NCBI GenBank assembly: GCA_021770245.1
Contig: JAETRI010000016.1
Span: 1-59,870, forward strand
Direction of reading: 5' to 3'
Length of the DNA: 59,870 bases
Source: Lachnospiraceae bacterium
GTDB taxonomy: Bacteria > Bacillota > Clostridia > Lachnospirales > Lachnospiraceae
In this document: positions 26,638-35,873 of the stretch, one piece after another
Layout of the letters: each line of letters opens with the position of its first letter
Position numbering within the stretch: the first letter of the stretch is position 1
The notes under the pieces: generated by a model
Told to the model about the DNA's origin: nothing
What the model saw: only the letters and a program-made list of their open reading frames with translations
Database searches by the model: none
Program-made: the position numbers and the translations under genes

Positions 26638-26666
26638 ATTATACAGAATTCCCGAATGGTATACAA
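26638..26666 (-). promoter_or_regulatory. Sigma-A promoter for pta
   Basis: TTGTAT (26661-26666), 17 bp, TATAAT (26638-26643) on the minus strand. This leaves a leader of about 195 bases before the pta ATG. The 26437-26967 gap also holds palindrome B copy 4 and the tmcAL promoter. Confidence 0.75.
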
Positions 26667-26741
26667 GGTACATTTTTAGGATTTCTTGTACAAATTCATG
26701 CACATTTTTGTTTTCCCGCCCGGCTGTCGGGCTTATTTTCC

Positions 26742-26804
26742 CAGGACAAACGCATGAACGTCCCGGCGGCAGACGGACGCCGGGACGTTCATGCGTTTGT
26801 CCTG
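26742..26804. repeat. Palindromic element B, copy 4
   Basis: CAGGACAAACGCATGAACGT with a CCCGGCG interior pairs perfectly with CGCCGGG and ACGTTCATGCGTTTGTCCTG. It has the same ends as copies 1-3 and a completely different paired interior. It lies between the divergent pta and tmcAL promoters. Confidence 0.88.
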
Positions 26805-26823
26805 CTTATCTTTCAATCTGTTC

Positions 26824-26852
26824 TTCGAGATTTTCTTAAAATGTGATATGAT
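26824..26852 (+). promoter_or_regulatory. Candidate promoter for tmcAL
   Basis: TTCGAG (26824-26829), 17 bp, TATGAT (26847-26852). The -35 is weak. Confidence 0.45.
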
Positions 26853-26967
26853 AATAAAGATCCGTCTTACCTGCCGGGGACAGAAGCCGCTTTCCGGAAA
26901 CAGGTTTTATCCGCATTTTTCCCGTATGCGGCGGAATTCCAAGACGACGGAGTGAGGAGCCAGGACC

Positions 26968-28284
26968 ATGAAAGTGACCGGAATTGCAGCCGAATATAAC
27001 CCTTTTCACGAAGGGCATGCCTACCACATCCGCAAGGCCCGGGAGGATACGGGGGCGGATTATATCGTCGTCGTTCTCGGCGGGAACTTCACTCAGCGGG
27101 GCGCGCCCGCCCTGCTGGACAAATATACCCGGGCCGAGATGGCTCTCGCCTGCGGCGCCGATCTGGTTCTGGAGCTTCCGGTGCGTTATGCCTGCGCCAG
27201 CGCGGAGGCTTTCGCTTCCGGAGCGGTTTCCGTCCTCAACGCCCTGGGCTGCGTGGACACCCTGAGCTTTGGCAGCGAAAGCGGCAATACGGCTTCACTC
27301 CTGGAAACCGCCTCCCTTCTGGATGCGGCGGAAAAGGATCCCCTGTATCGGGCCGCCCTCCGGGCCGCTCTGAAGGCCGGCCTCTCCTTTCCGGCCGCGC
27401 GTTCACAGGCCCTTCATGCCCTGGGAAATGCGCGGGCCGTGCCTTCATCGGTCGAAATGCCCGGGCAGGCCGGCTCCCCGCTCCGCCTGCCCGAGGGGCC
27501 CAACGATATCCTGGGGATCGAGTACTGCCGCGCCCTGTCCCGTTCCCGCAGCCGCATCCGGCCTGCCGCCGTCCAAAGGCAGGGGGCCGGTTATCACGAT
27601 CCTTCTCTGGGGAAGGGTTATGCCTCCGCCTCCGCCCTGCGCAAACGGCTCCTTTGCGGAACGCTTCCTGCGCAGCTTTCAGACGCCCTTCCCCCGCAGA
27701 CTCTGGGAATCTGGGATGCCTTTCTTTCCGATTCGGGCATCATAGAGGAGACGGATTTCTCCGCCATGCTCCACTATCGTCTGCTCCTTCTTACGCAGGA
27801 AGCTTTCACGCCCCGGGGGCGCGACGGCTCCCCTCTGTGGAGTTATGCCGACATGACTCCCGATCTGGCGGACCGGATCATAAATGCTTTGGACTCCTTC
27901 ACGGACTGGGAGGGTTTCTGCCTGAAGCTGAAATCCCGCAATTATACCTATACGCGGATCAGCCGGTGTCTGGCCCATATCCTTCTTAACATCCGCCAGG
28001 ATGAGACGGAGAGAAGCCGGGCCCAGGGTTTTCCCGTCTATCTGCGTATGCTGGGCTTTTCCGCAAACGCGGCCCCGCTCTTGGGCCACATTAAGCGCAA
28101 TGCCCTGCTTCCCCTCCTGTCCGGCCCGGCCGGCGCCGAAAAAAAACTGCCGCCCGCTCTTCTGCCTCTGCTTTCGGAGGAAATAAGGGCTTCCCATATC
28201 TACCAAGCCGTTGTCAGCCGGAAATACGGAAAGCCCTTTCTAAACGAATACCGCAGGCAGATTATAATGCCTGTCAGTTTTTAA
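26968..28284 (+). CDS. tmcAL: tRNA(Met) cytidine acetate ligase
   Basis: Makes N4-acetylcytidine at the wobble position of elongator tRNA-Met from acetate and ATP (TmcAL, formerly YlbM). The 438-residue product has the nucleotidyltransferase-like N-terminus [19 protein letters not shown] type (here [19 protein letters not shown]) with its HxGH motif, then [19 protein letters not shown] and LSFGSESG. The middle carries [14 protein letters not shown], and [19 protein letters not shown] is near the C-terminus. GAGGAG lies upstream of the start. It is divergent from pta; its substrate acetate is the product of the pta-ackA pathway. The stop overlaps that of the convergent UPF0210 gene by 11 bases. 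Confidence 0.93.
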   Translation: MKVTGIAAEYNPFHEGHAYHIRKAREDTGADYIVVVLGGNFTQRGAPALLDKYTRAEMALACGADLVLELPVRYACASAEAFASGAVSVLNALGCVDTLSFGSESGNTASLLETASLLDAAEKDPLYRAALRAALKAGLSFPAARSQALHALGNARAVPSSVEMPGQAGSPLRLPEGPNDILGIEYCRALSRSRSRIRPAAVQRQGAGYHDPSLGKGYASASALRKRLLCGTLPAQLSDALPPQTLGIWDAFLSDSGIIEETDFSAMLHYRLLLLTQEAFTPRGRDGSPLWSYADMTPDLADRIINALDSFTDWEGFCLKLKSRNYTYTRISRCLAHILLNIRQDETERSRAQGFPVYLRMLGFSANAAPLLGHIKRNALLPLLSGPAGAEKKLPPALLPLLSEEIRASHIYQAVVSRKYGKPFLNEYRRQIIMPVSF

Positions 28285-29638
28285 AGCTGTGGATTGGGGC
28301 GGGGATCCTCCCTCCCCGGTTCACGAATCTCTCACATCCGAAACGGTTCACGCTCATGATCGGCGCATGGCCCAAAAGTCCGCCGAACTGTGCATGATCG
28401 CCCACATCTTTGCCGATCACGGGAATCAGACGTACCGCCGTAGTCTTCTGATTCACCATACCGATGGCCATTTCGTCTGCGATGATGCCGGAAAGGGTGG
28501 ATGCCTTCGTATCCCCGGGAACGGCGATCATATCCAGTCCCACGGAACAGACACAGGTCATGGCCTCCAGCTTTTCCAGGGTGAGCGCGCCTGCGGAAAC
28601 CGCGTCGATCATCCCCTGATCCTCGCTCACCGGGATAAAGGCTCCGCTCAGGCCGCCGACATAGGAGGAGGCCATCACGCCGCCCTTTTTCACCTGATCG
28701 TTCAAAAGCGCCAGCGCTGCGGTGGTGCCCGGCGCGCCCGCATGTTCCAATCCAATCTCGCACAGGATGTCCGCCACGCTGTCTCCGATGGCCGGCGTGG
28801 GAGCCAGGGAAAGGTCAACGATACCGAAAGGAACGCCCAGCCTGGACGATGCCTCCCTCGCCACAAGCTGCCCCACCCGGGTCACCTTGAACGCGGTCTT
28901 TTTAATGGTCTCACAGAGCACCTCAAAACTTTCTCCCCGTACCTTTTCCAGGGCGGTTTTCACCACTCCCGGCCCGCTGACTCCCACGTTGATGATCCGG
29001 TCCGCCTCCGTCACCCCATGGAAGGCGCCGGCCATGAACGGATTGTCGTCCGGCGCATTGCAGAATACCACCAGTTTGGTACAGGCCGACGAATCCGTGT
29101 CCTTCGTACGATGGGCTGCCTCCAGGATGATTTCTCCCATCAGCCGCACCGCGTCCATATTGATTCCCGTTCTGGTAGAGCCCAGGTTCACGGAGCTGCA
29201 TACCCGTTCCGTCTCCGCCAGAGCCATGGGAATGGAACGGATGAAAATCTCGTCCGCCCGGGTCGCTCCCTTGGATACCAATGCCGAATAACCGCCGATA
29301 AAATTCACGCCCACCTCATGGGCCGCGTCGTCCAGGGTCTTTGCGATCCCGGCAAATTCCTCCGCCGTCCGGCAGGCCGCACCGCCCACCAGGGCGATCG
29401 GTGTCACTGAAATTCGTTTATTCACAATCGGAATTCCGAATTCTCTGGATATGTCTTCCCCGGTGCGCACCAGATCTTTCGCGGAGGCGGTGATCTTCTC
29501 ATAGATCTTTTCCCGAAGCCTGCCCGGGTCGGAATCTATGCAGTCCAAAAGGCTGATTCCCATGGTGATGGTCCGCACATCCAGGTTTTCCTTCTCGATC
29601 ATCTTATTGGTCTCGTTTACTTCGAATATGTTTATCAT
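28274..29638 (-). CDS. UPF0210 (DUF711) PFL-like protein
   Basis: A 454-residue cytosolic protein of unknown biochemical function, from the family whose fold resembles pyruvate formate-lyase. Recognisable segments are [17 protein letters not shown] near the N-terminus, [20 protein letters not shown], and [20 protein letters not shown] near the C-terminus. The length is normal. The start at 29638 has GGAGG five bases upstream. It follows the ACT-domain gene by 13 bases; this pairing is widely conserved in Firmicutes, which suggests the ACT protein senses a ligand for it. It is last in a long minus-strand run. Confidence 0.92.
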   Translation of the reverse strand: MINIFEVNETNKMIEKENLDVRTITMGISLLDCIDSDPGRLREKIYEKITASAKDLVRTGEDISREFGIPIVNKRISVTPIALVGGAACRTAEEFAGIAKTLDDAAHEVGVNFIGGYSALVSKGATRADEIFIRSIPMALAETERVCSSVNLGSTRTGINMDAVRLMGEIILEAAHRTKDTDSSACTKLVVFCNAPDDNPFMAGAFHGVTEADRIINVGVSGPGVVKTALEKVRGESFEVLCETIKKTAFKVTRVGQLVAREASSRLGVPFGIVDLSLAPTPAIGDSVADILCEIGLEHAGAPGTTAALALLNDQVKKGGVMASSYVGGLSGAFIPVSEDQGMIDAVSAGALTLEKLEAMTCVCSVGLDMIAVPGDTKASTLSGIIADEMAIGMVNQKTTAVRLIPVIGKDVGDHAQFGGLLGHAPIMSVNRFGCERFVNRGGRIPAPIHSFKN

Positions 29639-29651
29639 TCCGGCCTCCGTT

Positions 29652-29924
29652 TCAGATCCTGTGCATCTGGCTGAAGATCTCTTCGCTCTGGCACTTGATG
29701 ATCACACCGATCCCCTCGCCCAGCTTCGAGAGTTCATCCGCAATATCCCCGAAACGCTTTTCTGTCCGGTCCATATCCACAATCATCATCATGTTGAAGT
29801 ACTCCTGCACGATCGTCTGGCTGATATCCAGGATGTTGATGTTATTGTCCGCCAAATAGGTGCATACCTTGGCAATGATTCCCACCGTATCGTGGCCCAC
29901 CACCGTTATAATTGCTCTCTTCAT
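29652..29924 (-). CDS. ACT-domain protein, UPF0237 family
   Basis: A 90-residue protein consisting almost entirely of one ACT domain: [20 protein letters not shown], then [20 protein letters not shown] and a C-terminal [20 protein letters not shown] domains bind amino acids or other small ligands; the ligand here is unknown. GGGAG lies seven bases before the ATG, within a hairpin leader cassette. It is cotranscribed with the UPF0210 gene and is probably its regulatory partner. Confidence 0.9.
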   Translation of the reverse strand: MKRAIITVVGHDTVGIIAKVCTYLADNNINILDISQTIVQEYFNMMMIVDMDRTEKRFGDIADELSKLGEGIGVIIKCQSEEIFSQMHRI

Positions 29925-29930
29925 TCTTTA

Positions 29931-29966
29931 TCTCCCATCTGCGCAGGTCGGCGCGTATCAATCAGG
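29931..29966 (-). promoter_or_regulatory. Leader cassette before the ACT-domain gene
   Basis: Minus-strand CCTGATTGATA, a GCGCCGACCTGCGC hairpin, then AGATGGGAG. This is the same order as at 5621, 9019 and 36605. Confidence 0.6.
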
Positions 29967-29982
29967 GTGATCCCGTCCGTGC

Positions 29983-30059
29983 GTCCCGGCGCACACAAAT
30001 TTACCGTTTCGTCCCGGCAGCGTTCGGCGTACATAAATTTACCGCCTCATCCCGGCAGC
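29983..30059. repeat. Short tandem duplication at the end of the YycJ-type gene
   Basis: Two copies of about 38 bases share AAATTTACCG and TCCCGGCAG. The second includes the last four codons and stop of the hydrolase gene, so the 3' end was probably duplicated. Confidence 0.45.
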
Positions 30060-30850
30060 TCTACCACATCCGAAGGTTCGCTGCGTTTCGCGACCTGGAT
30101 GGGCAGATTTCCCGCCGCGTGTTTTCCCCCTGCCCTGGCCAGCTCCAGCTTCACCGTTTCATAGGCTAGCTCCGGCAAGTTGTTTTCCTGGCTCAGGTGC
30201 CCCAGGATGATATACTGCAGCCCGTCGTGCAGAAGCCTGCATAAAAGCCGCCCGGAATTTTCGTTGGAAAGATGTCCCCGGTTCCCCAGGATACGCTGCT
30301 TTAACGGATAGGGGTAGGGCCCCACCTGAAGCATGTTTACATCATGGTTTGCCTCCAGCAGAAGGACGTCCATGCCCCGCAGGGCTTCCACCGTATAGTC
30401 GTTGTAGGTTCCCAGATCCGTCACCACGCCGATCCGCTGTCTTCCGTAGGAAAACCGGTAGGCCACCGGATCCGCCGCATCATGGGAAACGGTCATGGGA
30501 TTGACGGTCATATCCTTAATCCTAAAGCTTTCGTCCGCCCGCAGCGTCTCAAACAGCTCCCGGTCGATCTCCCCCAGGCTGCGGCTGCGCCGTATGGCGG
30601 TTATCGTTCCCTGAGTGGCATAGATGGGGATCCGATATTTTCGGGAAAATACTCCCAGTCCGCCGATATGGTCGCTATGCTCATGGGTGATGAAAATCGC
30701 ATCCAGCTCTCTGGGATCCACCCCCAGCCTATGTAAACCCTCTTCCGTCCTCTTCCTGCTGATCCCCACATCCACCAGCACATGGGTGGTATCCGTACCC
30801 ACATAAATGCAGTTTCCGCTGCTTCCGCTTGCAATACTGCACAGTCTCAT
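30047..30850 (-). CDS. MBL-fold metallohydrolase, YycJ/WalJ type
   Basis: A 267-residue cytosolic metallo-beta-lactamase-fold protein. It starts MRLCSIASGSSGNCIYVGT, typical of YycJ, and has the metal-binding ITHEHSDHIGG motif, a later VSHDAADP and the ILGHLSQENN segment. YycJ has been linked to DNA repair exonuclease activity and, in Bacillus, sits with the walRK two-component genes, which are absent here. The start at 30850 is close to AGG in GGGAGCTAGG. It is 29 bases downstream of coaE and probably in the same operon. Confidence 0.9.
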   Translation of the reverse strand: MRLCSIASGSSGNCIYVGTDTTHVLVDVGISRKRTEEGLHRLGVDPRELDAIFITHEHSDHIGGLGVFSRKYRIPIYATQGTITAIRRSRSLGEIDRELFETLRADESFRIKDMTVNPMTVSHDAADPVAYRFSYGRQRIGVVTDLGTYNDYTVEALRGMDVLLLEANHDVNMLQVGPYPYPLKQRILGNRGHLSNENSGRLLCRLLHDGLQYIILGHLSQENNLPELAYETVKLELARAGGKHAAGNLPIQVAKRSEPSDVVELPG

Positions 30851-30879
30851 CTCATCCTAGCTCCCACTTATTTTTCAAT

Positions 30880-31476
30880 CTAACCGGTCTGCCGCAGCGC
30901 CTCTTCTATCTGCCGGTATGTCTCCTGCACGTCCCCGTTATTGACGATCACCCGGCAGCAATGCCTATAGAACGTCTCCTCGGGAAGCTGGCTGGCAAAA
31001 ATACGGTCGATTTTTTCATCGGAATATCCCCTGTACTCCTTCAGCCGTGCCCTGCGTACCTCCCGGTCGGCATGCACATACCACAGTTCGTCCAGGATTG
31101 CTTCATAACCGCATTCGATCAGAAGCGCCGCCTCCAGAAAAAAGAAGTCCGACGCCCCGCGCGCGCGTTCCCGTTCCACTTCCGTAAGGATCCGGCGCCG
31201 CACCTCCGGGTGGATAATGCCGTTCACCTCCTGTCTAAGCCCGGGATCCGAAAAAACGGCCGCCGCCATCCGTCCCCGGTCGATCGAACCGTCCGGCAAA
31301 AGGATCCCCTCTCCCAGCAGTTCCACCAGCCTTTTGTAACAGGCCTCTCCCGGCCGTTTCACTTCGTTTCCCACCTCGTCCGCCAGCAGGATCCGGCAGC
31401 GGCAGCGTTCCGAAAGCCGGGCCAGCACCAGGGATTTCCCGGCTCCCACTCCGCCTGTAATTCCGATCAGCTTCAT
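30880..31476 (-). CDS. coaE: Dephospho-CoA kinase
   Basis: Phosphorylates dephospho-CoA at the 3' hydroxyl, the last step of CoA synthesis. The 198-residue product has the P-loop GITGGVGAGKS at its N-terminus, then ILLADEVGNEV and the IHPEVRRRI segment of the CoA-binding region. The start at 31476 is the ATG of MKLIGITGG; an 11-codon extension to 31509 would overlap the polA stop region without a better site. It is 19 bases downstream of polA, in the common Firmicute order polA-coaE. Confidence 0.95.
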   Translation of the reverse strand: MKLIGITGGVGAGKSLVLARLSERCRCRILLADEVGNEVKRPGEACYKRLVELLGEGILLPDGSIDRGRMAAAVFSDPGLRQEVNGIIHPEVRRRILTEVERERARGASDFFFLEAALLIECGYEAILDELWYVHADREVRRARLKEYRGYSDEKIDRIFASQLPEETFYRHCCRVIVNNGDVQETYRQIEEALRQTG

Positions 31477-31495
31477 CTTCCCAGCCCTCTGTCCG

Positions 31496-34189
31496 CTATT
31501 TCGCCTCATACCAGTTTCTGCCCGTATGCAGGTCGATTTCCAGCGCCACGGCCAAATCGGCCGATGCGCTCATCTCCTCCTCCAGGATCCGGGCCACCGC
31601 ATCCTCTTCTCCCTGCGCCGTCTCCACCAGCAGCTCGTCGTGGATCTGCAGGATGAGCCTGGAACGCAGGCCTTCCTTTTTCAGCCGTCCCCACACACGG
31701 ATCATGGCAATCTTGATGATATCCGCTGCGCTTCCCTGGATGGGCGCATTCATGGCCACCCGCTCCCCGAAGGAGCGCTGCATGAAATTGCCGGACTGCA
31801 GCTCCGGCACCGGCCGCCTTCTCCCGAACATGGTGACCGAATATCCCTTTTCCTTCGCCTCCTCCACCATCCGGTCCAGGAAGCGCTTCACGTCCGGGTA
31901 GGTCTTGAAGTATTCTTCGATATAGGCGGAGGCCTCCTTTCGGGAAATGCTCAGATCCTGACTCAGCCCAAAGGAGCTGATCCCGTATACGATCCCGAAA
32001 TTCACCGCTTTGGCATTCCTCCGCTGCAGATCCGTCACCTGGTCAAAGGGCGTGTGGAACACCTTGGACGCAGTAATGCGGTGGATGTCGGCATCCATCC
32101 GATAGGCTTCGATCAGCTGTTCGTCCCCGGACATATGGGCCAGCACCCGCAGCTCGATCTGGGAATAGTCCGCATCCGTGAACACGTATCCTTCCCTGGG
32201 AATGAATACCTTCCGGATGAGACGCCCCAGCTCCATGCGCATGGGGATATTCTGCAGGTTTGGTTCCGTGGAACTGATCCTGCCCGTAGCCGTGATCGTC
32301 TGATTCAGGGTGGTGTGGATCCGGTCCTCCTCCCCGATGAAGGCGGCCAGACCATCCGCATAGGTGGATTTCAGCTTGGCAAGCCCTCGGTATTCCAGGA
32401 TTTCCGATACGATCGGGTGCTCCGGCGCGAGCTTTTCCAGCACATCCGCAGCGGTGGAATAGCCGGTCTTCGTCTTTTTACCGCCGGGAAGCTTCATCTT
32501 CCCGAACAGGATCTCCCCCAGCTGTTTTGGGGAATTGATGTTAAAATCCTCTCCCGCTTTCTCATGGATGGACGTTTCCAGCTCTCCGATCCGCTCCATC
32601 AGAGCGTCTCCATAAGCTTTCAGTTCCTCCGGCCTCACCTTCACCCCTTCCGTTTCCATATCGTACAAAACCCTGGTGAGGGGCATCTCGATCTGCGAAA
32701 ACAGTGCCTCCATCCGCTGTTCCCGCAGCTTCTCTTCCAGCACCGGGGCACCCATAAAGATCGTATGGACCCCGTATCCCGCATATTCGCAGAGGGCTTC
32801 CCGCTGCCCCGCCGCCGCATCGGCCAAAGGAAGTTTGGCCAACAGCTGGCTTCGGCTGCGGATGGTTTTGCCCAGGTGTTCATTGGCGATATCCTCCAGG
32901 GCATAGTCGCTTTTCAGGGGATTGAGCAGATAAGCCGCAATCAGCACGTCGAACAGGCCGTCCGTCTCCTCCCGCTTCAGATAGGCATACTGGGGTTTAA
33001 TCTGAAAGGTGGCAAGCCTCCCCTTCCCGGCCGCCAGCCGTTCCAGCTTCTCCGCCAGAAGGGAGCGGGTGAGAGCCCCCTCCGGAAAGAAGACCCAGGC
33101 CTTCTCCTTTTCGTAGGAGAGCGCAAGTGCCGCGAAATCTCCCATCCGCTCGCCCGCCCCGCCGGAAGCGGTCCCCATAAACCGGGAGGCCACGTTTCCG
33201 TCCTCCAGCACCCAAAATGCGGCCCGCTGTGCTGCCAAAGCTTCCCGGAAAACCTCTTCCGCCTCCTCCGGATCGCTGCTGCTGCATATTTCCAGGCTCT
33301 GTCCGCCCGCGGACGTGACCCTATCGTCGAATCTGCCCATCAGATTCTTGAATTCCAGACGGACGAACAGGGCGTAGGCCTCCGGCGTGAAAAGATCCCC
33401 CTTTCTCATCTCCTCCCAGGTGACGGACAGCGGCGCTTTTGTATCGATTTTGGCAAGCACCTTACTCAAATCCGCCAGCTCCCGGTTAGCCGCCAGGGAC
33501 TCCCGGATGCTCTTTTTCCCGATTTCGTCCAGATGGGCATAGATATTTTCCAGGGAACCGTACCGCACCATCAGCTCTTCCGCGGTCTTCGGCCCCACCT
33601 TGGGCACCCCGGGAATATTGTCCGAGGTGTCCCCCATCAAAGCCTTTAACTCCACAAACTGCTCCGGTGTAACGTGATAGGATGCCTCTACGTCCGCCGC
33701 ATAATAGTCCTCAATCTGGGTTTTTCCTCCTCTGGTCTTGGGAATCCGTATCTTGATATGCTCTCCGGCGATCTGCAGAAGGTCCCGGTCCCCCGAAACG
33801 AGGGCCACCTCCATGCCGTCTCGTTCCCCTCTCTTCGCCAGGGTTCCCAGGATATCGTCCGCCTCCAGCCCGGCCTTTTCCACGGTACAGATCCCCATGG
33901 CCGCCAGGACCTCCTTCAGCACCGGCACCTGCTCCCGCAGCTCCTCCGGCATGGGCTTTCTCGTTCCCTTATATTCCTTATAGATCTCATGGCGGAAGGT
34001 GGGCGCATGCACGTCAAAGGCCACCGCCAGATATTCCGGCTCCTCTTCCTCCAGGATCTTGAACAGAATATTCAGGAATCCGTATACCGCATTGGTATGC
34101 AAACCCTGCGCATTGGAGAGATCGGGCACGCCGTAAAACGCTCTGTTTAATATGCTGTGCCCGTCAATCAAGACCAGCTTTCCGTCCAT
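31496..34189 (-). CDS. polA: DNA polymerase I
   Basis: Repair and Okazaki-fragment-processing polymerase, 897 residues. Residues 1-290 form the 5'-3' exonuclease (LVLIDGHSILNRAFYG, GDRDLLQIA, GDTSDNIPGVPKVG). Residues about 300-480 occupy the place of the 3'-5' exonuclease, but the DxE metal motif is missing (FWVLEDGNVAS instead), so proofreading is probably lost, as in many Gram-positive enzymes. The polymerase domain has motif A DADYSQIELRVLAHMSGD, motif B RRNAKAVNFGIVYGISSFG and motif C QIHDELLVE. The start at 34189 has GAGG eight bases upstream. It is 20 bases after the zinc-finger gene and is followed closely by coaE. Confidence 0.97.
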   Translation of the reverse strand: MDGKLVLIDGHSILNRAFYGVPDLSNAQGLHTNAVYGFLNILFKILEEEEPEYLAVAFDVHAPTFRHEIYKEYKGTRKPMPEELREQVPVLKEVLAAMGICTVEKAGLEADDILGTLAKRGERDGMEVALVSGDRDLLQIAGEHIKIRIPKTRGGKTQIEDYYAADVEASYHVTPEQFVELKALMGDTSDNIPGVPKVGPKTAEELMVRYGSLENIYAHLDEIGKKSIRESLAANRELADLSKVLAKIDTKAPLSVTWEEMRKGDLFTPEAYALFVRLEFKNLMGRFDDRVTSAGGQSLEICSSSDPEEAEEVFREALAAQRAAFWVLEDGNVASRFMGTASGGAGERMGDFAALALSYEKEKAWVFFPEGALTRSLLAEKLERLAAGKGRLATFQIKPQYAYLKREETDGLFDVLIAAYLLNPLKSDYALEDIANEHLGKTIRSRSQLLAKLPLADAAAGQREALCEYAGYGVHTIFMGAPVLEEKLREQRMEALFSQIEMPLTRVLYDMETEGVKVRPEELKAYGDALMERIGELETSIHEKAGEDFNINSPKQLGEILFGKMKLPGGKKTKTGYSTAADVLEKLAPEHPIVSEILEYRGLAKLKSTYADGLAAFIGEEDRIHTTLNQTITATGRISSTEPNLQNIPMRMELGRLIRKVFIPREGYVFTDADYSQIELRVLAHMSGDEQLIEAYRMDADIHRITASKVFHTPFDQVTDLQRRNAKAVNFGIVYGISSFGLSQDLSISRKEASAYIEEYFKTYPDVKRFLDRMVEEAKEKGYSVTMFGRRRPVPELQSGNFMQRSFGERVAMNAPIQGSAADIIKIAMIRVWGRLKKEGLRSRLILQIHDELLVETAQGEEDAVARILEEEMSASADLAVALEIDLHTGRNWYEAK

Positions 34190-34209
34190 AATCAAAACCT
34201 CTTTCCCAC

Positions 34210-34530
34210 TTAAAATACCACGCCTGTCAATACCCAGGCCGTCGTCAGAATGGCTGCAATTTCAAACAGATACAGCCCCCCTTGCAGTCTTTTACGGATT
34301 TTCACATGCCTTGCCGCCTGTTCCAGCCGGGCGGTCAGCTCCCGGTTGAGATGAAAAGCCTCCCCCTCTTCCAGCCGGGACAGGCCCACTGCCACCAGGA
34401 ACTGGATGCTCAGCTCTTCCTTACAGGAGGGACAGCTTCCCACATGCGCGAGAAACTGCTCCGCCGGCCGGGTATCCATCTCTCCCCGGATGAAATCTGG
34501 GATCTGCTTTTCAGCACTCTTGCAATCCAT
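34210..34530 (-). CDS. Small zinc-finger (zf-HC2-like) membrane protein
   Basis: A 106-residue protein. The N-terminal MDCKSAEKQIPDFIRGEMD and FLAHVGSCPSCKEEL hold the Cys-His-Cys-Cys pattern of anti-sigma-type zf-HC2 domains. One transmembrane helix lies near the C-terminus (LYLFEIAAILTTAWVLTG), with almost nothing outside. No ECF sigma factor gene is adjacent, so an anti-sigma role is not established. The start at 34530 has GGGGAGG upstream. It lies between nagA and polA with short gaps (23 and 20 bases), so it is part of the same operon. Confidence 0.75.
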   Translation of the reverse strand: MDCKSAEKQIPDFIRGEMDTRPAEQFLAHVGSCPSCKEELSIQFLVAVGLSRLEEGEAFHLNRELTARLEQAARHVKIRKRLQGGLYLFEIAAILTTAWVLTGVVF

Positions 34531-34553
34531 CCGCCATCCCTCCCCTCTCTGTC

Positions 34554-35723
34554 TTATCCTTCCCAGGCAGCATGTTCTGCCGAATCGTAGCATTTTATTC
34601 CGCGGCAGTAAGTGGCGTTTACCCGGTAGTCGTCCTCCAGTACCACCAGATCCGCATCGTATCCGGCCGCCAGCCTGCCCTTCCGGCCATCCACACCCAG
34701 ACAGCGCGCCGGGTTGAGGGTACAGGAATTCACCGCGGCGTCAAAAGGAACCAACGCCTCCTCCACCAGGATGCGGAGCCCTTCGTTCATACGCAGCGTG
34801 CTCCCCGCGATCGTATCCGTTCCCTTTAAACGGGCCAATCCGTCCACACCGATCTCGATTTCGTGGCCTCCCAGCCAAAAGACGCCGCCGGGCGGGCAAT
34901 GCTTGGCGCATAGGGAATCCGTAACCATGACCGCCCGTTCCCTTCCCTTCGCCTGGAAAAAATTATTCAGGGCAGCCAAATGGGAATGGCAGCCGTCACA
35001 GATCACCTCTCCGAAAATGTCCCGGATCCGGAATGCCGCCCCCACCAGGCCCGGATTTCTGTGATGATAGGGGCTCATCCCGTTATATACATGGGTCATG
35101 CTGACCGCCCCGTTCGCGACGGCCAAAAGAGCCTGTTCATAGCTCGCGCCGGAATGCCCCATACTGACCACAACCCCCGTCCGGCTGCAGTATTTTGTCA
35201 AAGCAAATCCGGCATCGTGCTCGGGCGCCAGGGTAATATAACGGATCCGCCCTCCGGCGGCTTCCTGATAACGGCAAAACTGTTCCACGGAAGGGACGGC
35301 GATGGCCTCCGGCGGCTGCGCTCCCTTATGGTCCATATCCAGATAGGGACCCTCAAAATGCACGCCCAGGATCTCGGCCCCCTCATATCCCGCTTCCGAT
35401 ACCGCCGCCACATTGCGAAGGGCCCGTGTTAACACTTCCGGCATCTGCGTCACCGTCGTCGGAAGGATACCGGTCACTCCTTCCTCCGGAATACGCTTCA
35501 TCCAGTTCCGCAGGCCCTGCGGATCTGCATCGTTGGTATCGAACCCGTATGCGCCGTGGGTGTGTACGTCCAGAAATCCCGGCAGGATCCTCCGGTTCCC
35601 ATAGTCCTCATCCACAGGATCGTCCGCATAAGGCCAAATCCCGGCAATCTTCCCTTCTTCCATTACGAGCCGGGCGGCCAGAAACTGCCCTGCCACCCAT
35701 ACTCTCCGGCTTTGTATTACCAT
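34554..35723 (-). CDS. nagA: N-acetylglucosamine-6-phosphate deacetylase
   Basis: Removes acetate from GlcNAc-6-phosphate to give glucosamine-6-phosphate, the substrate of NagB. The 389-residue amidohydrolase shows the metal-site PGFLDVHTHGAYGFDTND, FEGPYLDMDHKGAQ with the ligand Glu, His residues in VVSMGHSGASYEQ and VSMTHVYNGMSP, and the catalytic Asp in VMVTDSLCAKH. The start at 35723 has GGGAG six bases upstream in a hairpin leader. It follows nagB by 150 bases with a weak terminator between, and probably shares the nagB promoter. Confidence 0.95.
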   Translation of the reverse strand: MVIQSRRVWVAGQFLAARLVMEEGKIAGIWPYADDPVDEDYGNRRILPGFLDVHTHGAYGFDTNDADPQGLRNWMKRIPEEGVTGILPTTVTQMPEVLTRALRNVAAVSEAGYEGAEILGVHFEGPYLDMDHKGAQPPEAIAVPSVEQFCRYQEAAGGRIRYITLAPEHDAGFALTKYCSRTGVVVSMGHSGASYEQALLAVANGAVSMTHVYNGMSPYHHRNPGLVGAAFRIRDIFGEVICDGCHSHLAALNNFFQAKGRERAVMVTDSLCAKHCPPGGVFWLGGHEIEIGVDGLARLKGTDTIAGSTLRMNEGLRILVEEALVPFDAAVNSCTLNPARCLGVDGRKGRLAAGYDADLVVLEDDYRVNATYCRGIKCYDSAEHAAWEG

Positions 35724-35813
35724 AGTCGGCTCCCGTCCGCGCTTTGATGCGCATTTTCGTTTCTATACCCCTGCATATCGTAAGCGGAGCTTGCGATACT
35801 GCCTCCAATAAAG

Positions 35814-35836
35814 AGTTTGAAACGAGGTTTCAAACT
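35814..35836 (-). terminator. Hairpin between nagB and nagA
   Basis: AGTTTGAAAC and GTTTCAAACT around a 3-base loop, followed by CTTTATT on the minus strand. Probably a leaky terminator. Confidence 0.5.
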
Positions 35837-35873
35837 TTTGTCACCATTTTCCGTCATACTGCAGACGGCATCC

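Noticed and set aside
31526-33649. 707-codon open frame on the plus strand opposite polA
   Set aside because: It is a shadow of polA, with His/Pro/Leu-rich translation and no domain features.
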